Assembly: GCA_033398695.1 (NCBI GenBank)
Contig: CM065806.1
Span: forward strand, 47,145,001-47,209,000
Length of the DNA stretch: 64,000 nt
Direction of reading: 5' to 3'
Source: Orobanche coerulescens
Lineage: Eukaryota; Streptophyta; Magnoliopsida; Lamiales; Orobanchaceae
Positions 45,706-57,152 of the stretch are shown here, piece after piece; position 1 is the first letter of the stretch, and every line of letters starts with the position of its first letter. The notes beneath the pieces are model-generated. The model was not told the origin of the DNA. It saw only the letters and a list, made by a program, of their open reading frames with translations, and ran no database searches. The position numbers and the translations under genes were made by a program.

Positions 45706-47109
45706 ATTGGTATCGGAGCCAAATTTTTAGGTTTTTGCTATTTTAATTAATTTTGGTGATTAATTGATAGCAATTTAAATATTCATATATTTTGATGTTG
45801 GAATATTTTGCTAGATGTGTTCTTACAGGTGATATGATCCAATTATCATGGTTTATATGAATGGCGTATTTATTTATTTTTATTAATTATGCAATTGTTG
45901 GTTTGGCCCGTTTTTTGAGGCATGTAATGGTTTTTACCGTGAGAAAATCCGCGGATAGTTCTAGGTGTTTTTATTTTTCGTGTAATCTTGATGTAATTTC
46001 GATGTATTTTATTTTGTATAAAATTGTAATCGAATTCGGAAAAGATGGGATCACGAATAAATAGAGCAGAACCGGGACTGCCGGGATTATTGGGCAGTCG
46101 CGGCCGACAAGCAGCAAGCAAGCGCTGCCGAGCAGCACACGGCTGCTTTCCGAAAGCGGCGCCATTTGCTAGTGCAGCAAGCGGCCTGATGCAGGCGATT
46201 GGCTGGTTGGTCGGGTCGTCCGATTTGGTCCGGTCTGCTTCGCTGCCCGTTGCGTCATTGAGAGTCGGGATTTAAAATTAAATTTTTTTATGTAATTAAT
46301 TTTGCATAAAACTGAAATTTTAATTTTGGAAATCCACGGCCCGGCCGGGGAGGAGCGACGAGATGCTTGATTCAGTGGGAGAGATCGAGTCGAAGATTTT
46401 CTCGGATTCAACTCAAGGAAGAAGACCATGATAATTGGATAATTTAATTATCCATGCTTTATTTTCGGTTTTTATTGTTTTGATGTATGGCATGTATGGA
46501 TGTATGCGTGATATGTTTCCTTGCATGTTAGGATGAGAAAATTAAAAACCTTAAGGATAAAATAACTAAGTGATTAAATTTATTTATTTTTTAAAATAAA
46601 ATCGAATTGGCCTCCATAATTAATTTAAATTGTGAAGTAATTAGCATACGCGTTGACATTAGAGTCTTCCTCCATATCGGATGTGCTAATTATAGGTTCA
46701 CTAGTTTTAAATTTCAAAATGATAACATAAGGTAAATATTACTTTTTATGATAGGACCTCTCCATCTGTAGGACTATTATTTAAAAGATAATATTTTAAG
46801 GATGTTAATTTATGGTGTTCACTTAGGTGTATTAATTAATAAGCTCCCCATCGGAATCTATGTTAATTAATACATGGCCAAGAGGAACCAACTATTAATT
46901 TTACCTGTCATAACGTAATTTGACTAGATAGTGAAATTAAAGACGTAAAACTCTACTTGGAAAATGTGTGTGTAAACGTCCACACGATCGTGGCTTGCAT
47001 GTGCGGATTTTTCGAGGTGTTGGTTGCTAGCATATATATTGTGTTTTGAGGTTTTTTCGATATATTTTGCTATGCATTATGTGATGGATGTTTTTAATTT
47101 TTATCTCAG
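45706..47109 (+). other. Copia-C PBS and 5' leader
   Basis: TTGGTATCGGAGCC at 45707-45720 is an initiator tRNA-Met-type PBS with one mismatch to the common form. The 1.4-kb leader has no long gene and includes a GC-rich island at about 46075-46380. It ends TTTTTATCTCAG directly before the gag ATG, a 3' splice-site-like sequence; a matching donor such as ATAAG|GTAAATATT near 46731 is possible. Confidence 0.75.
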
Positions 47110-47925
47110 ATGTCTTTCAATCCACTAACTGTTATTCTCAAAGAAAATAAACTTGATGGCACTAACTTTGCCGATTGAAAAAGAAATCTTGACATTGTCC
47201 TAACTGTTGAGGGGCATAAATTTGTCTTAATCGAGGAGAGCCCTGTAGAACCAGAACCGGATGCCACTCCCGAAGAGTTGGCTGAATTCCAAAAATGGAA
47301 AAAGTCTGATGAGATGGCTCGCTGTTAAATTTTGGCTTCACTGACAAATGTATTGCAGCATCAGCATCAGACGATGGGCTCGGCCGCGGAAATGATGAAA
47401 AGTCTCACCGAGATGTTTGGTCATCAGAACCGGGCGGCTAGACAAAATGCAATGAGGGTATTGATGACAACCCAAATGTCTGAAGGGACTCCAGTGAGGG
47501 ATCATGTTCTAAAAATGATGTCCCATTTGAACGAACTGAGCATACTGGGGTCTACTATCGATGCGGAAACGCAGGTCGATATTATCTTAGGCAGCTTACC
47601 TAGAAGCTTTGAGCAGTTCCGCCTTAACTACAATATGAACCGTAGGACATATAGTTTGGCGGAACTTGAACAGCTTGATCTGTGAAAGGTCTCTTCAAAA
47701 AATGTTATCATCAGATTCTTACGGCAACCGGTGCTACTTCTTCCAAACCAAAATGGGGAAAGAAGAAGAAGCAGGTTGGCCAGAAGCAAGTGGCAACCCT
47801 CAAGGTGAAAAGCAAGGCTCCTCACCCCGAGGCGAACAAAAAGCCAAAGGGAAAGTGCTACAAGTGTGGTCATAAAGGACATTTTAAAGCGGACTGCCCT
47901 GCTCTTAAGAAAGGTATGTCTCGTG
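47110..47925 (+). pseudogene. Copia-C gag, two stops and a frameshift
   Basis: ATG at 47110. LDGTNF is followed by TGA where Trp is expected (about 47176), then KRNLDIVLTVEGHKF. A TAA lies near 47326. The capsid continues SLTEMFGHQNRAARQNAMR and SLPRSFEQFRLNYNMN. A frameshift near 47685 leads to a basic region and the CCHC knuckle CYKCGHKGHFKADC (47857-47898). Confidence 0.9.
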
Positions 47926-49428
47926 CACTAGTAGTCAAAACATGTTTGGCAACTTGTTCTTCCACTTCGTGGATAGTTGATTCAGGCTCCACTGATCATG
48001 TTTGCTTTGACTCGCATGGTTTTCAGGTAACCAAGCATCTTAGTGCGGGCGAGATTACCATCAACTGGGGCGATTATTCCAGGCTTATGGTACATTGCAG
48101 TGGGAGTCGTGCAGTTGAAGATTAATGATAAATTATTAGTTCTCAATAATGTATTATTAGTACCGGATTTTAGAATGAATTTAATTTCAGTTTCTAAATT
48201 AAAAGGCGATGGTTATTCAGTTTCTTTTGATGATGATGCCATTATTAAGAAAAGAAGCGGTGAATATATTTGCAAAGGTATTTTTAATGATGGACTATAT
48301 GTCGTTAATACTGCACAAACTCCTATGCATAAATCACTTAACTCTTTGTCTAAACCTAAAAAGAGAAAAGAACCTTCAAGCATAAACCAAACATATCTGT
48401 GGCATTTACGGTTAGGACATGTAAACCTTGGAAGAATTCAAAGATTGGTAGATGATGGCCCATTGGATGATCTCCAAGTTGAGTCATTTCCAATTTGTGA
48501 ATCCTGTTTGGAAAGTAAGATGACCAAAAGGGTTTTTAAAACCAAGGGAAGCCGTGCTCAGAATATGTTAGAATTGGTTCATACGGATGTATGTGGTTCA
48601 ATAAATATCCAGGTTAGGGGTGGTTTCGAATACTTCATTACGTTTATAGATGATTATTAGAGATATGGATACATCTATTTGATGCGACGTAAGTCTGAAG
48701 CCTTTGACAAGTTCAGAGGCTTCAAGGCTGAAATGGAGAAGCGTCATGGGAAGAGTATCAAGTCACTACGATCTGATCGTGGTGGAGAATACCTTAGTGG
48801 AGAATTTTTGGATTTCTTGGCGAATGAGGGGATTTCGTCCCAGCTCACCGCGCCGGGAACTCCACAACAAAATGGTGTGGCTGAAAGAAGGAATTGGACT
48901 CTTTTAGAAATGGTTAGATCAATGATGAGTTATTCAGATTTATCTATTTCGTTTTGGGGATACGCCTTAGAAATAGCGACGTACATTCTAAACCTGGTGC
49001 CTTCGAAATCAGTTCCAAAAACACCCACAGAACTGTGGAGTGGGCGTAAGCCCAGTCTAGGACATGTTCGGATTGGGGGTACTCCAGCGCATGTGCTGAA
49101 TAAGGAAGCTGATAAGTTGGTATCTCGTACAGAAGTACGAGTGTTTGTGGGATATCCTAAGGGAACGAAGGGTGGCTTGTTCTATAGTCCCCAGGATCAG
49201 AAGGTCATTGTTAGCACCAATGCCCGATTTCTGGAAGAGGATTATATGATTAGTCACAAGCCCATGAGTGAGATAATTCTGGAAGAGCTGAGGGGCGAGA
49301 CTCCGTCTATACCAATCGTACAAGCGCCAACTAACACTGCACTACGTATCGATTCTGATACTTTTACACCAACTCAGGATTTGCCTCATCGTAGTGGAGG
49401 GTTGTTCGTCGGCCCGAATGATTCATAG
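47926..49428 (+). pseudogene. Copia-C protease and integrase
   Basis: Protease motif SWIVDSGSTDHVCF at about 47967-48009. After a frameshift near 48100, NNVLLVPDFRMNLISVSKL is followed by the HHCC finger (WHLRLGHVN...CESC). The integrase core has HTDVCG, SLRSDRGGEYLSGEF and PGTPQQNGVAERRNWTLLEMV (D, D, E). TAG at 48658 interrupts FIDDY/RYGY. The tail VRVFVGYPKGTKGGLFYSP is typical of copia. Confidence 0.92.
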
Positions 49429-49429
49429 G

Positions 49430-50516
49430 CGTGGGAAAGTCTTCGGACTCAATCCCAGGTAAAGATGAATCAGATCCCTGGACCTATAAGGAGGAAATCC
49501 AATATAAAGATGCTGATTCCTGGAAAGTAGCAATGGAATCATAAATGGGATCTATGGATTCCAATCAAGTATGGGAGCTAGTAGAGCTACCTGATGGTGT
49601 ACAATCCATTGGGAGTAAATAAGTCTACAAGCGAAAGAAAGGACGTGACGGGAGGGTTGAAACCTTCAAAGCGAGTCTTGTTGCAAAAGGTTACACTCAG
49701 AAAGAGGGTATCGACTATGATGAAACCTTTTCGCCGGTAGCCATGCTTAAGTCAATCCGGATTCTTTTAGCTATAGCTGCGCATTTGGATCTGGAGGTTT
49801 GGCAGATGGATGTCAAGACTGCATTCATGAATGGGAGTCTAGACAAGGAAATCTATATGCACCAAGCAGAGGGATTCATTGCTGAAGGAGAAGAGCACTT
49901 GGTGTGCAAACTTAAAAAATCCATTTATGGACTTAAGCAAGCATCTAGATCTTGGAACACTCGTTTTGACGAAGTTGTCCAGTCATATGTATTCGTCCAA
50001 TGTCCGAGTGAGAGTTGTGTGTATAATAAATGCGATGGAAACGTGTTGGTGTTTCTTGTACTGTATGTAGACGATATCCTTCTGATTGGAAACAACGTGA
50101 ATGAATCGTCGGATGTACGGGTATGGCTATCTGAGCAGTTCGATATGAAGGATCTAGGAGAAGCAGGACACATCCTTGGAATCGGGATCTTTCATGATCG
50201 GAATAAAAGGATGTTGTGCTTATCTCAGGCATCCTATATCGATACAGTGCTGAAGCGGTTTAGCATGGAGAATTCCAAGAAAGGTTTTCTACCTTACAGG
50301 CATGGAATTCAACTATCTAAGAACATGTGTCCTAAGACACAAAAGGAGATAGATGACATGAAGATGGTCCCTTATGCATCTGCTGTGGGAAGTCTCATGT
50401 ATGTTATGCTTTGCACTAGATCAGATATCTGTCATGTCGTGGGCTTGGCTGCTAGATATCAATCAAACCAGGACCAGGACACTGGATTGCTGTCAAGCAC
50501 ATACTCAAGTACCTGA
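49430..50516 (+). pseudogene. Copia-C reverse transcriptase
   Basis: The frame changes just after 49428. GRVETFKASLVAKGYTQKEGIDY, VWQMDVKTAFMNG, KKSIYGLKQASRSWN and the catalytic LYVDDILLIGNN (about 50057-50093) are clear. Stops occur near 49533 and 49620, and the frame changes again near 50515. Confidence 0.92.
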
Positions 50517-51004
50517 GAAGGACTAGGGAGTACATGCTTGTATATCAATCAGACGACCTGTTTCCGGTGGGTTACACTGACTCAGATTTTTCATCGGACA
50601 AAGAAAAGTCCAAGTCTACTTCGGGTTATGTGTTTAGCCTGGGAGGTGGAGCCATTAGTTGGAGGAGTGTGAAGCAGAAATGCATCTCGGTCTCTACCAT
50701 GGAAGCTGAGTACGTGGCAGCCTCTGAGGCAGCCAAGGAGGTAGTGTGGCTCAAGTACTTCCTACAGGACTTAGATGTGATTCCCGATTTGCCAGAGGGT
50801 ATTACACTTTATTGTGATAATACTGGTGCAGTCGCAAATTCAAGGGAACCACGAGCCCATCAGGCAAGTAAACATATCAACCGCAAGTACCACATCATAC
50901 GACACTTCGTAAAGGAAGGAGACGTAGTTGTAGCCAGGGTTGCATCGGAAGATAATCTTGCTGACCCTTTCACGAAAGGCCTACCTTCAAAAGTTTTTGA
51001 AAGG
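50517..51004 (+). pseudogene. Copia-C RNase H, first part (interrupted by Athila-E)
   Basis: GYTDSDFSSDKEKSKSTSGY, ISWRSVKQKCISVSTMEAEY, LYCDNTGAVAN and NLADPFTKGLPSKVFER are readable without a stop. The chain is cut after FER at 51004 by Athila-E and finishes at 60121-60165. Confidence 0.93.
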
Positions 51005-52297
51005 CTGTTACGAAATTTGGTGAACGCAAGTGCACGTTATCGTAAACAAGTAATAAAGTGGTTAGAAAGTATCGTTCCCTCGAGGACTGACTCACTAATT
51101 ACCAATTTATGCGTATTCTAATTTTATTTGAACTATCGAAATTGGAGGTGCAAGTAATAATTAAAGAAAATTAATAAAAGAATAAATAGTAAAATCGATT
51201 GTTCGAAGAAAGAAGGTCAAATAGGGAATTAATCTAGGATTGTGAATCCACGTCGGTTTATCCGAATTACTCTTGATTTATATGAATTAAATGATTTCCC
51301 AATTTATTGAAGGCGAAGATTACTAAAATACTCTACTGCCTCTCCCGAGGTCAATAGAATTTTCTAAGGCGAATAACACACTCTATTCCTAGGTGAATTA
51401 ATTCGACAATAGGCAAAAAGTACAAAATCTTCAGAAAGGCCACGTAATTCCTATGAGTATATTCCTATCTCACAAAATAAAACGGTTCTCACCAATTTTT
51501 CCTACCAACTCTTCTCTCCCGATTCGAGTTGTGTAATAAAAAAAATCAATCATAGGCCACATAATTGATAGTAATTAAAACAATTGAGAAAACTCAATAA
51601 GAAAGGGAAATATATTTTAATAATGCAAAATCAATAGTAAATTCGTCAAAACTTCGGTTTCATCAAAATCCTAGAGTAGGGTTCTAGCCTGACATGCTAG
51701 AAAATAAGAATACACAGAGAATTAAAGAAAGCATAATAGAAATCAAACGCAGTTGAAGAACTTGGATTCCTCCGTTCTCTAGCTTCCGCTCTCTGCTCCT
51801 TGGTGTTTTCTCCTTCTCCTCGATGATCTCCCTTCAGACCTTTTATCCCTATTTATAACCATCAGTCGGCTCAAAAACGCGTCCGGGAATTAGGTAGAAA
51901 ACGGGCTTCAGAATAGTCCAAAAACGAGGACTGGATCATCAAACCCGCGTCGGGGGCCGCAGCCCGGCTTTAGTGTGCCGTGGCCCCAGTGTGCAGCGCG
52001 CTATGCCTGGGCGGCATTTTCTTCATGGGCCGCGGCTCAGCATCTTCATGCCGCGGCCCCCGGTATAGTATGTACCGGTTCATGCTGTGCCATTGGTGTG
52101 CCGCGGCTCAGCTTACGGGCGCCGCGGCCCCTGACCATAAATCGTCGTTTTCACCCGTTTTTCGTCGTTTAGGCTTCCGGACTCCAATTTCCTGCAAAAC
52201 ATATAAAGATAGTGCAATAAAAGCTCATTTATGAAGATTTAGACTTAAAAATGGATATAAAATAATGATAAATAAGCGCATAAAAATACATCTAACA
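51005..52297 (-). repeat. Athila-E 3' LTR
   Basis: 1293 bp. In element orientation it starts TGTTAGATG and ends ATTTCGTAACA. TATA-like TTATAAATAGGG lies at about 51846-51857. Upstream of it, 51950-52130 is a cluster of CCGCGG words. Confidence 0.95.
51948..52135. promoter_or_regulatory. CCGCGG cassette in Athila-E 3' LTR U3
   Basis: Several GTGCCGCGGCTCA-like words lie about 100 bp upstream of the TATA box in element orientation. The homologous part of the other LTR (59779-59960) is degraded by CG-to-TG changes and small deletions. Confidence 0.6.
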
Positions 52298-52313
52298 AAT
52301 ACCCCCAAACTTG
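52298..52313 (-). other. Athila-E polypurine tract
   Basis: The minus strand reads AAGTTTGGGGGTATT directly before the 3' LTR, the usual Athila PPT. A similar AAGTTTGGGGGG occurs at about 53458-53470. Confidence 0.85.
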
Positions 52314-53547
52314 AGCCTTTGCTTGTCCTCAAGCAAAAATCAATTTCAAATAAGAAGTATCGTGAATGATCGTACAAATCCATAGTGTTCAACTTAATCA
52401 ATACTACCCTCAAAATCTCAAAGAATAATACGAGTATCGTATTAGTGAGTCACATCACGGATACTGATTCCACAAAGTAACCATTTTTAGTGCTAATCAA
52501 TCGTTCATGAAGAAAATCAAGCTCAAAGATTAACAAGCGTGAATTTAACCGACCGCCAATATGAAGGGTTAGATTAAACAAGCCAACTCGCCCAGTCCCA
52601 CAGTCTAGTGGCAAAAAATCAAGAGTTTCATCGTCAAAACTAATCTTTGGACAGCATTCCCTTATGTATAATCATTATAATGATTCGAGTTAACCACTAG
52701 GTTCCGGCTCTCGGAATGTTTCATCAGAATATCCCTAGGGTGGATTTCCATTCTCATGTATTGGGGAACCGTTTGACGTAAAAGACACTAATGGGGCACA
52801 TGCTTCTAGTTACTAAGTTCCCCTCTACAGCGGAGAAAAAACTCGAATAGCTATTCCCGCATGTCCGATTCAAGGTTGCTGTTTTACGCGAGAGTAAACA
52901 ACGGGTCACGTGAATACCCCCGGTTACTAGGCTTCCCATCATCGGCAAATGCGATATCTATAAACCATCAGTCTATTCAGAGTTGTCGTTTTACGCGAGA
53001 GTAAACAATAGGTCATGTGAATACCCCCGGTTACTAGACTTCTCATCATAGAACATGTATAATTTCTCGACTTTTTTTGGGAAAGACTGTCCGACTCTAA
53101 ACTCAATTTGAGTGCCAAGAAGACTCATGTTACTGGACGACTAGCTACGCGAAAAGTGTAACCAAACATATAGACGGCGATTTGAAAACACGTATATCTC
53201 CTTTCTTATACGCTAAGATTTCTACAATAACGGAAAATTTCAGACCTAAATGAATACTCAAAGGAAACAGATATCGCTGACCGCAAACTCGACCAAAACT
53301 CAACTGTTTCTTCAAAAATAAATCAGTATCATATCATCAGTTTTACACAAGGAAGCACCTAAAATCCACAAATGCAAATAAAATCAAGACAAGCAAGGCT
53401 AGCGTAAAAAATAACGAAAATTAACAACGAATAAGTAGAAAGTAACTGAAAGTAAACCCCCCCAAACTTAGGACGTACATTGACCTCAATGGACACAGAT
53501 AGTAATATGCAATAAGAGAAAAGGTCAAGTACTCCCCTAATGTCAGC
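52314..53547 (-). other. Athila-E 3' non-coding region
   Basis: No gene seen. Contains a near-repeat unit (GTTTTACGCGAGAGTAAACAA at about 52880 and 52990) and the second PPT-like tract. Confidence 0.6.
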
Positions 53548-54891
53548 TCAGGAACTGGCGCCGGCATCGTCTGGCGAGGAGAGTGGTGTGGATGGCCTAA
53601 CTGGTGGGATGAAGGGCCCGTCCGGGTGTAGTATATGGCTCGTCCACGCAGCAAGGTAGTCCCGATGGTAAGCATCCCTAGCCGCCAAGCAAATCTCCTC
53701 ACGTCGATTGGCCCGGCGGGCCTGCTCTCTCATCTCCTCCCGGACAGCTGCGAGGAGGCTCTCTCTCTCTGTCCGCATCTCCTCTCTCAGGGCAGCTAGA
53801 TGGCTCTCTGAAACTCTCCTAATCTCCTCTCCCACAGCAGCTAGATGACTCTTTCTCTCTCTCCGCATATCCTCTCTCAGGCTGTCGAACAACGCCTGAA
53901 GGTGCTCTCTCTCGGGCGGCGGGCTGGACTCCGCTTGCTCATGCATCAGAAGAAGAGGCTCGGGGGACTGCTCATGTGGCTCGTCAAGAAGAAATTCTCG
54001 TCCCCAAGCATGTGCCGGCGCTCCACCCCACTAGTGAGAAATAATGCGATGATCTATCGGACCCTGGGGTGCTAGCGTTGGCTCATCATCCGACCAAGTC
54101 ATGCCCGACTGGCGGCATAGAACGCAAATGAGAGAGGGGTGCTTCAGCCCCATCTTGGCCCCTCCTTGAATGCACTGAAGCATAGATCGGACCAGATGAG
54201 GGGCCACATCGAATCTAAGTCCGGTAGTGACAGCATATAGTAGTCGGGCTCGAGAAAGTAAGACCGAGCGGATCTGCGAGGTAGGATCGACTCGTGCACA
54301 GAGGAAGTATAACCATGCTCGCCCGACCCGACTGAGGTGCGAACTCTTAAAATAGAACGCTGAAGAACCCGGGGCGCACGTCTCCCAGACGGAACCGGGC
54401 TGAGTGAGAACCTCCAGCAGAGACTCCCTCATGAGGCTACTCATGATCTGCGTATACTCCGTCTCGTCCACCACTGGTAGCTCGTATAGTCTCCGAATTG
54501 CGGCCACCGAAAAATCCTTAGTGTGGCCTCGTACGACGACCTCGGTCCGAGTATCTGGTCACCCCATCATCTGCCCCGCCTGAATATGTCGCAGTAGAGC
54601 ACTGGCGTAGAACTCCTGGACGATAGAGATCACAGCCGGCTCGGGTGGCGCAGTGAAACGAGCCCATCCCATATCGTCGATCATAGTCAAAAGCTCACCG
54701 TCCTGGGGGGCGGGAGTGAATCCCCGATCCGGGATTATTGGTCGAGGCCGGATTTTTTCGTTGAATATTCTGTGAATGTTCGGATCGGAGAATTGACGAA
54801 ATTCCAAATTGGCTTGGTTTCGTGATGTCTCTCCTCTTGTGGGGGATGATTGTGTCCTAGCCCTCGTACTTATCTTCCTTTTTCTAGCCAT
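53548..54891 (-). pseudogene. Athila-E second ORF ('putative plant transposon protein' type), two in-frame stops
   Basis: One frame of 448 codons from ATG 54891 to 53548, broken by TGA at 54559 and TAG at 54031. The N-terminus is basic. The middle (IPDRGF, DDMGWARFTAPPEPAVISIVQEFYASAL, RAWLYFLCARVDPTSQIRSVLLSRARLLYAV) resembles the domain found beside gag in many plant Ty3 elements. The C-terminus has an 18-residue-type repeat (ESHLAALREEM, ESLLAAVREEM) that should form a coiled coil. The ATG lies 10 bases after a strong acceptor TTTTTTTTCAG. Role unknown; it occupies the place of the env-like ORF in Athila. Confidence 0.72.
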
Positions 54892-54901
54892 GGCGAGGTT
54901 C

Positions 54902-55418
54902 CTGAAAAAAAAATAAACAGCGAAAATTACACAACCTTTAAGGAAAACTAAACCAATCCCAACTTAAGATACGCGAAACGTGAACATAGAGTCAAATGAG
55001 CTTTCACCATCGTAAGAGGAAATTAAGGCTGAGCTTTCAAGTTTAAACATGATGTAAGGGTTGGGGTACAATGTAATCCGATAATCACATTCGTTGCATA
55101 TAGTTTCAAAACGTTTGGCTCAAAAATTTTCATTTACGCATTTCAGCAAACACCTAGTATGCACGAGTTTAAATGAAGAATAAGAATGATAATGGTTTAA
55201 TCCAATCCCCAAAAATAACTACATCATTTGATAGTCATGACAAAACGACAATTAACATCAACAATCCATAGATAATCAACAAATACCATCAACAATCAAT
55301 CGATAATCTTCATATTCCAACTCAACCTTGATAGAACTAAACATATTCAACATTGAATGAAGAACAATACCTCACTTTGCAATCCATGTAGCAATTAAGA
55401 TTAAGAATTGATAATTAC
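54902..55418 (-). other. Candidate 5' UTR intron of the Athila-E second ORF
   Basis: Donor AACAAG|GTAATT at 55419/55418 and acceptor TTTTTTTTCAG|GAACC at 54902/54901, 517 bp. The region has no ORF, is AT-rich, and ends just before the ATG at 54891. Confidence 0.6.
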
Positions 55419-55559
55419 CTTGTTTTGATTGAAGAATGCAACAAGAAGAAGACTTGAATAGGGTTCGTCCGAGTGCTGCGCGAAGAAAGGAAAGGAAACT
55501 TACTGTTTGTGCTGGCCGATCGATGTTATTAATGGAGTGCGGGGTGGTTGATCTTCGCA

Positions 55560-55880
55560 ACAGGGGCCGCGGCACAGCTTAAGTGAGCCGCGGCCCAGAG
55601 TACAGCATGCCTGGATGTTTTTCTTATTTTGCCGTGTGCCGCGGCTCAACGTACGGGTGCCGCGGCTCGTAGTGTAAGTGTGCCGCGGCTCATATGGGCC
55701 GTGTCGCGGCACGGAGTACAGTTACCTGGGCGTTTCTGGGGCGTTTTGCGTGCCGCGGCTCAGCTTCAACGTGCCGCGGCTCAATAAGTTCGTGCCGCGG
55801 CACATAGTACATTAAGGTTAGCCTTTTTGTGTCGACTTGTGTGTGCCGCGGCTCACTATCATTGTGCCGCGGCCCATTTC
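55560..55880. promoter_or_regulatory. Internal CCGCGG cassette of Athila-E
   Basis: About ten GTGCCGCGGC(TC/AC) words lie between the gag-protease part and the second ORF, in the same vocabulary as the LTR cassette. It may be a duplicated U3-type regulatory block serving the second ORF. Confidence 0.6.
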
Positions 55881-56275
55881 TGAATTTTTTGCCTGGGGGT
55901 TTTCCTGCATAGAATTTTCAAAGGCAAACACCAAGAACGTGAGAGATAAGCATATCAAAGCAAATATGACGAAAAATAAAGACTCCTAAAATGCACGAAA
56001 ACACTGAAAAATAAAAATCTACAACTAATACTCGGGTTGCCTCCCGAGAAGCGCTAAGTTTATAGTCTTCAGCCGGACTTTTCTGAAAATTAGTTTGCAT
56101 TTCGCAAAGACCATTTGGACTCCGCACAGTCCATCGAATCGTTATTACGTAATTTAAATTTTTGACCATTAGTTTTCAACCGTTCGACTTTTGGTTTGGA
56201 CATCCAACGTTCTTTGCGAAACGGCTTAAACAATATTAGCCTCCCAAAACACCCATTTTGCAACTGACTTGGCAC
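55881..56275 (-). other. Athila-E remnant of the end of the polyprotein
   Basis: Short frames include KVERLKTNGQKFKL, similar to the post-integrase end of Athila pol. The nucleotide phrase GCTTCTCGGGAGGCAACCCG typical of the end of Athila ORF1 follows. RT, RNase H and integrase between protease and this point are missing. Confidence 0.6.
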
Positions 56276-57152
56276 TCATTTGACTTCCGCCTTATTTTTC
56301 AACTCCACGGGCGAACTTATGACCGCATGAGATTTTTTCGATGGTGGATGAACGGATGTTGAAGACGACATATTCAAATGCTTAAGATACATGATTCGTT
56401 CTTCATTTTTCTTAGACATCGGAGCAGCTGAAACGGATTCTGAACAATTCGACCGACAACTCTTTTGGTGTGCGTCTTTCGCAAAGATATCTACGCTTTC
56501 AGTTTGTGAACACTTCTCGACACTACTTGGACACGGAAATGATTGAAACACTTGGAAAGTGACGTGCTCATCTTGAACCCGTAGAGTGAGTTTCCCCTTT
56601 TCCACATCAATGAGAGTTCGGACGGTAGCTACGAATGTTCTTCCCAAAATAATTAGGATGTCTTGGTCCTCCTCCATATCGAGCACAATAAAATCGGCCG
56701 AAAAAATGAATTTATCGACCTTGACTAAAACATCTTCTATTACCCCTCTCGGGTACTTGATAGATCGGTCAGCTAATTGCAGCAAGATTGTCGTCGGCTT
56801 GGTTTCCCCAATACATAGCTTCTTAAAAATGGAAAGGGGCATAAGATTAATACTGGCGCCGAGATCACACAACGCTTTATCAAGACAGGTTTCCTATAGT
56901 ACACGGTATATTGAAACTTCATGGATCCTTTAATTTTGGTGGGAGCTTTTTCTGCAAGATGGCGCTGCACTCTTCCGTTAATGCCACAGTCTCATTTTCT
57001 TCGAGCTTCCTTTTGTTCGATAAGATTTCTTTCATGAACTTTACATAGCTCGGCATTTGTTCCAAGGCATCAGCAAATGGAAAGTTGATATGTAGTTTCT
57101 TGAAGACGTCAAGAAACTTGGAGAATTGTTTGCCCAATTTTTGCTTTTGCAA
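56276..57152 (-). pseudogene. Athila-E protease region
   Basis: Continues the gag frame after the TGA at 57153: FSKFLDVFKKLHINFPFADALEQMPSYVKFMKEIL, then a TGA at about 56927 and a shift. The aspartic protease follows: CDLGASINLMPLSIFKKL, LLQLADRSIKYPRGVIEDVLVKV, FIVLDMEED, ILGRTFVAT. DLGAS replaces the common DSGA/DTGA, as is usual in Athila. Confidence 0.85.
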
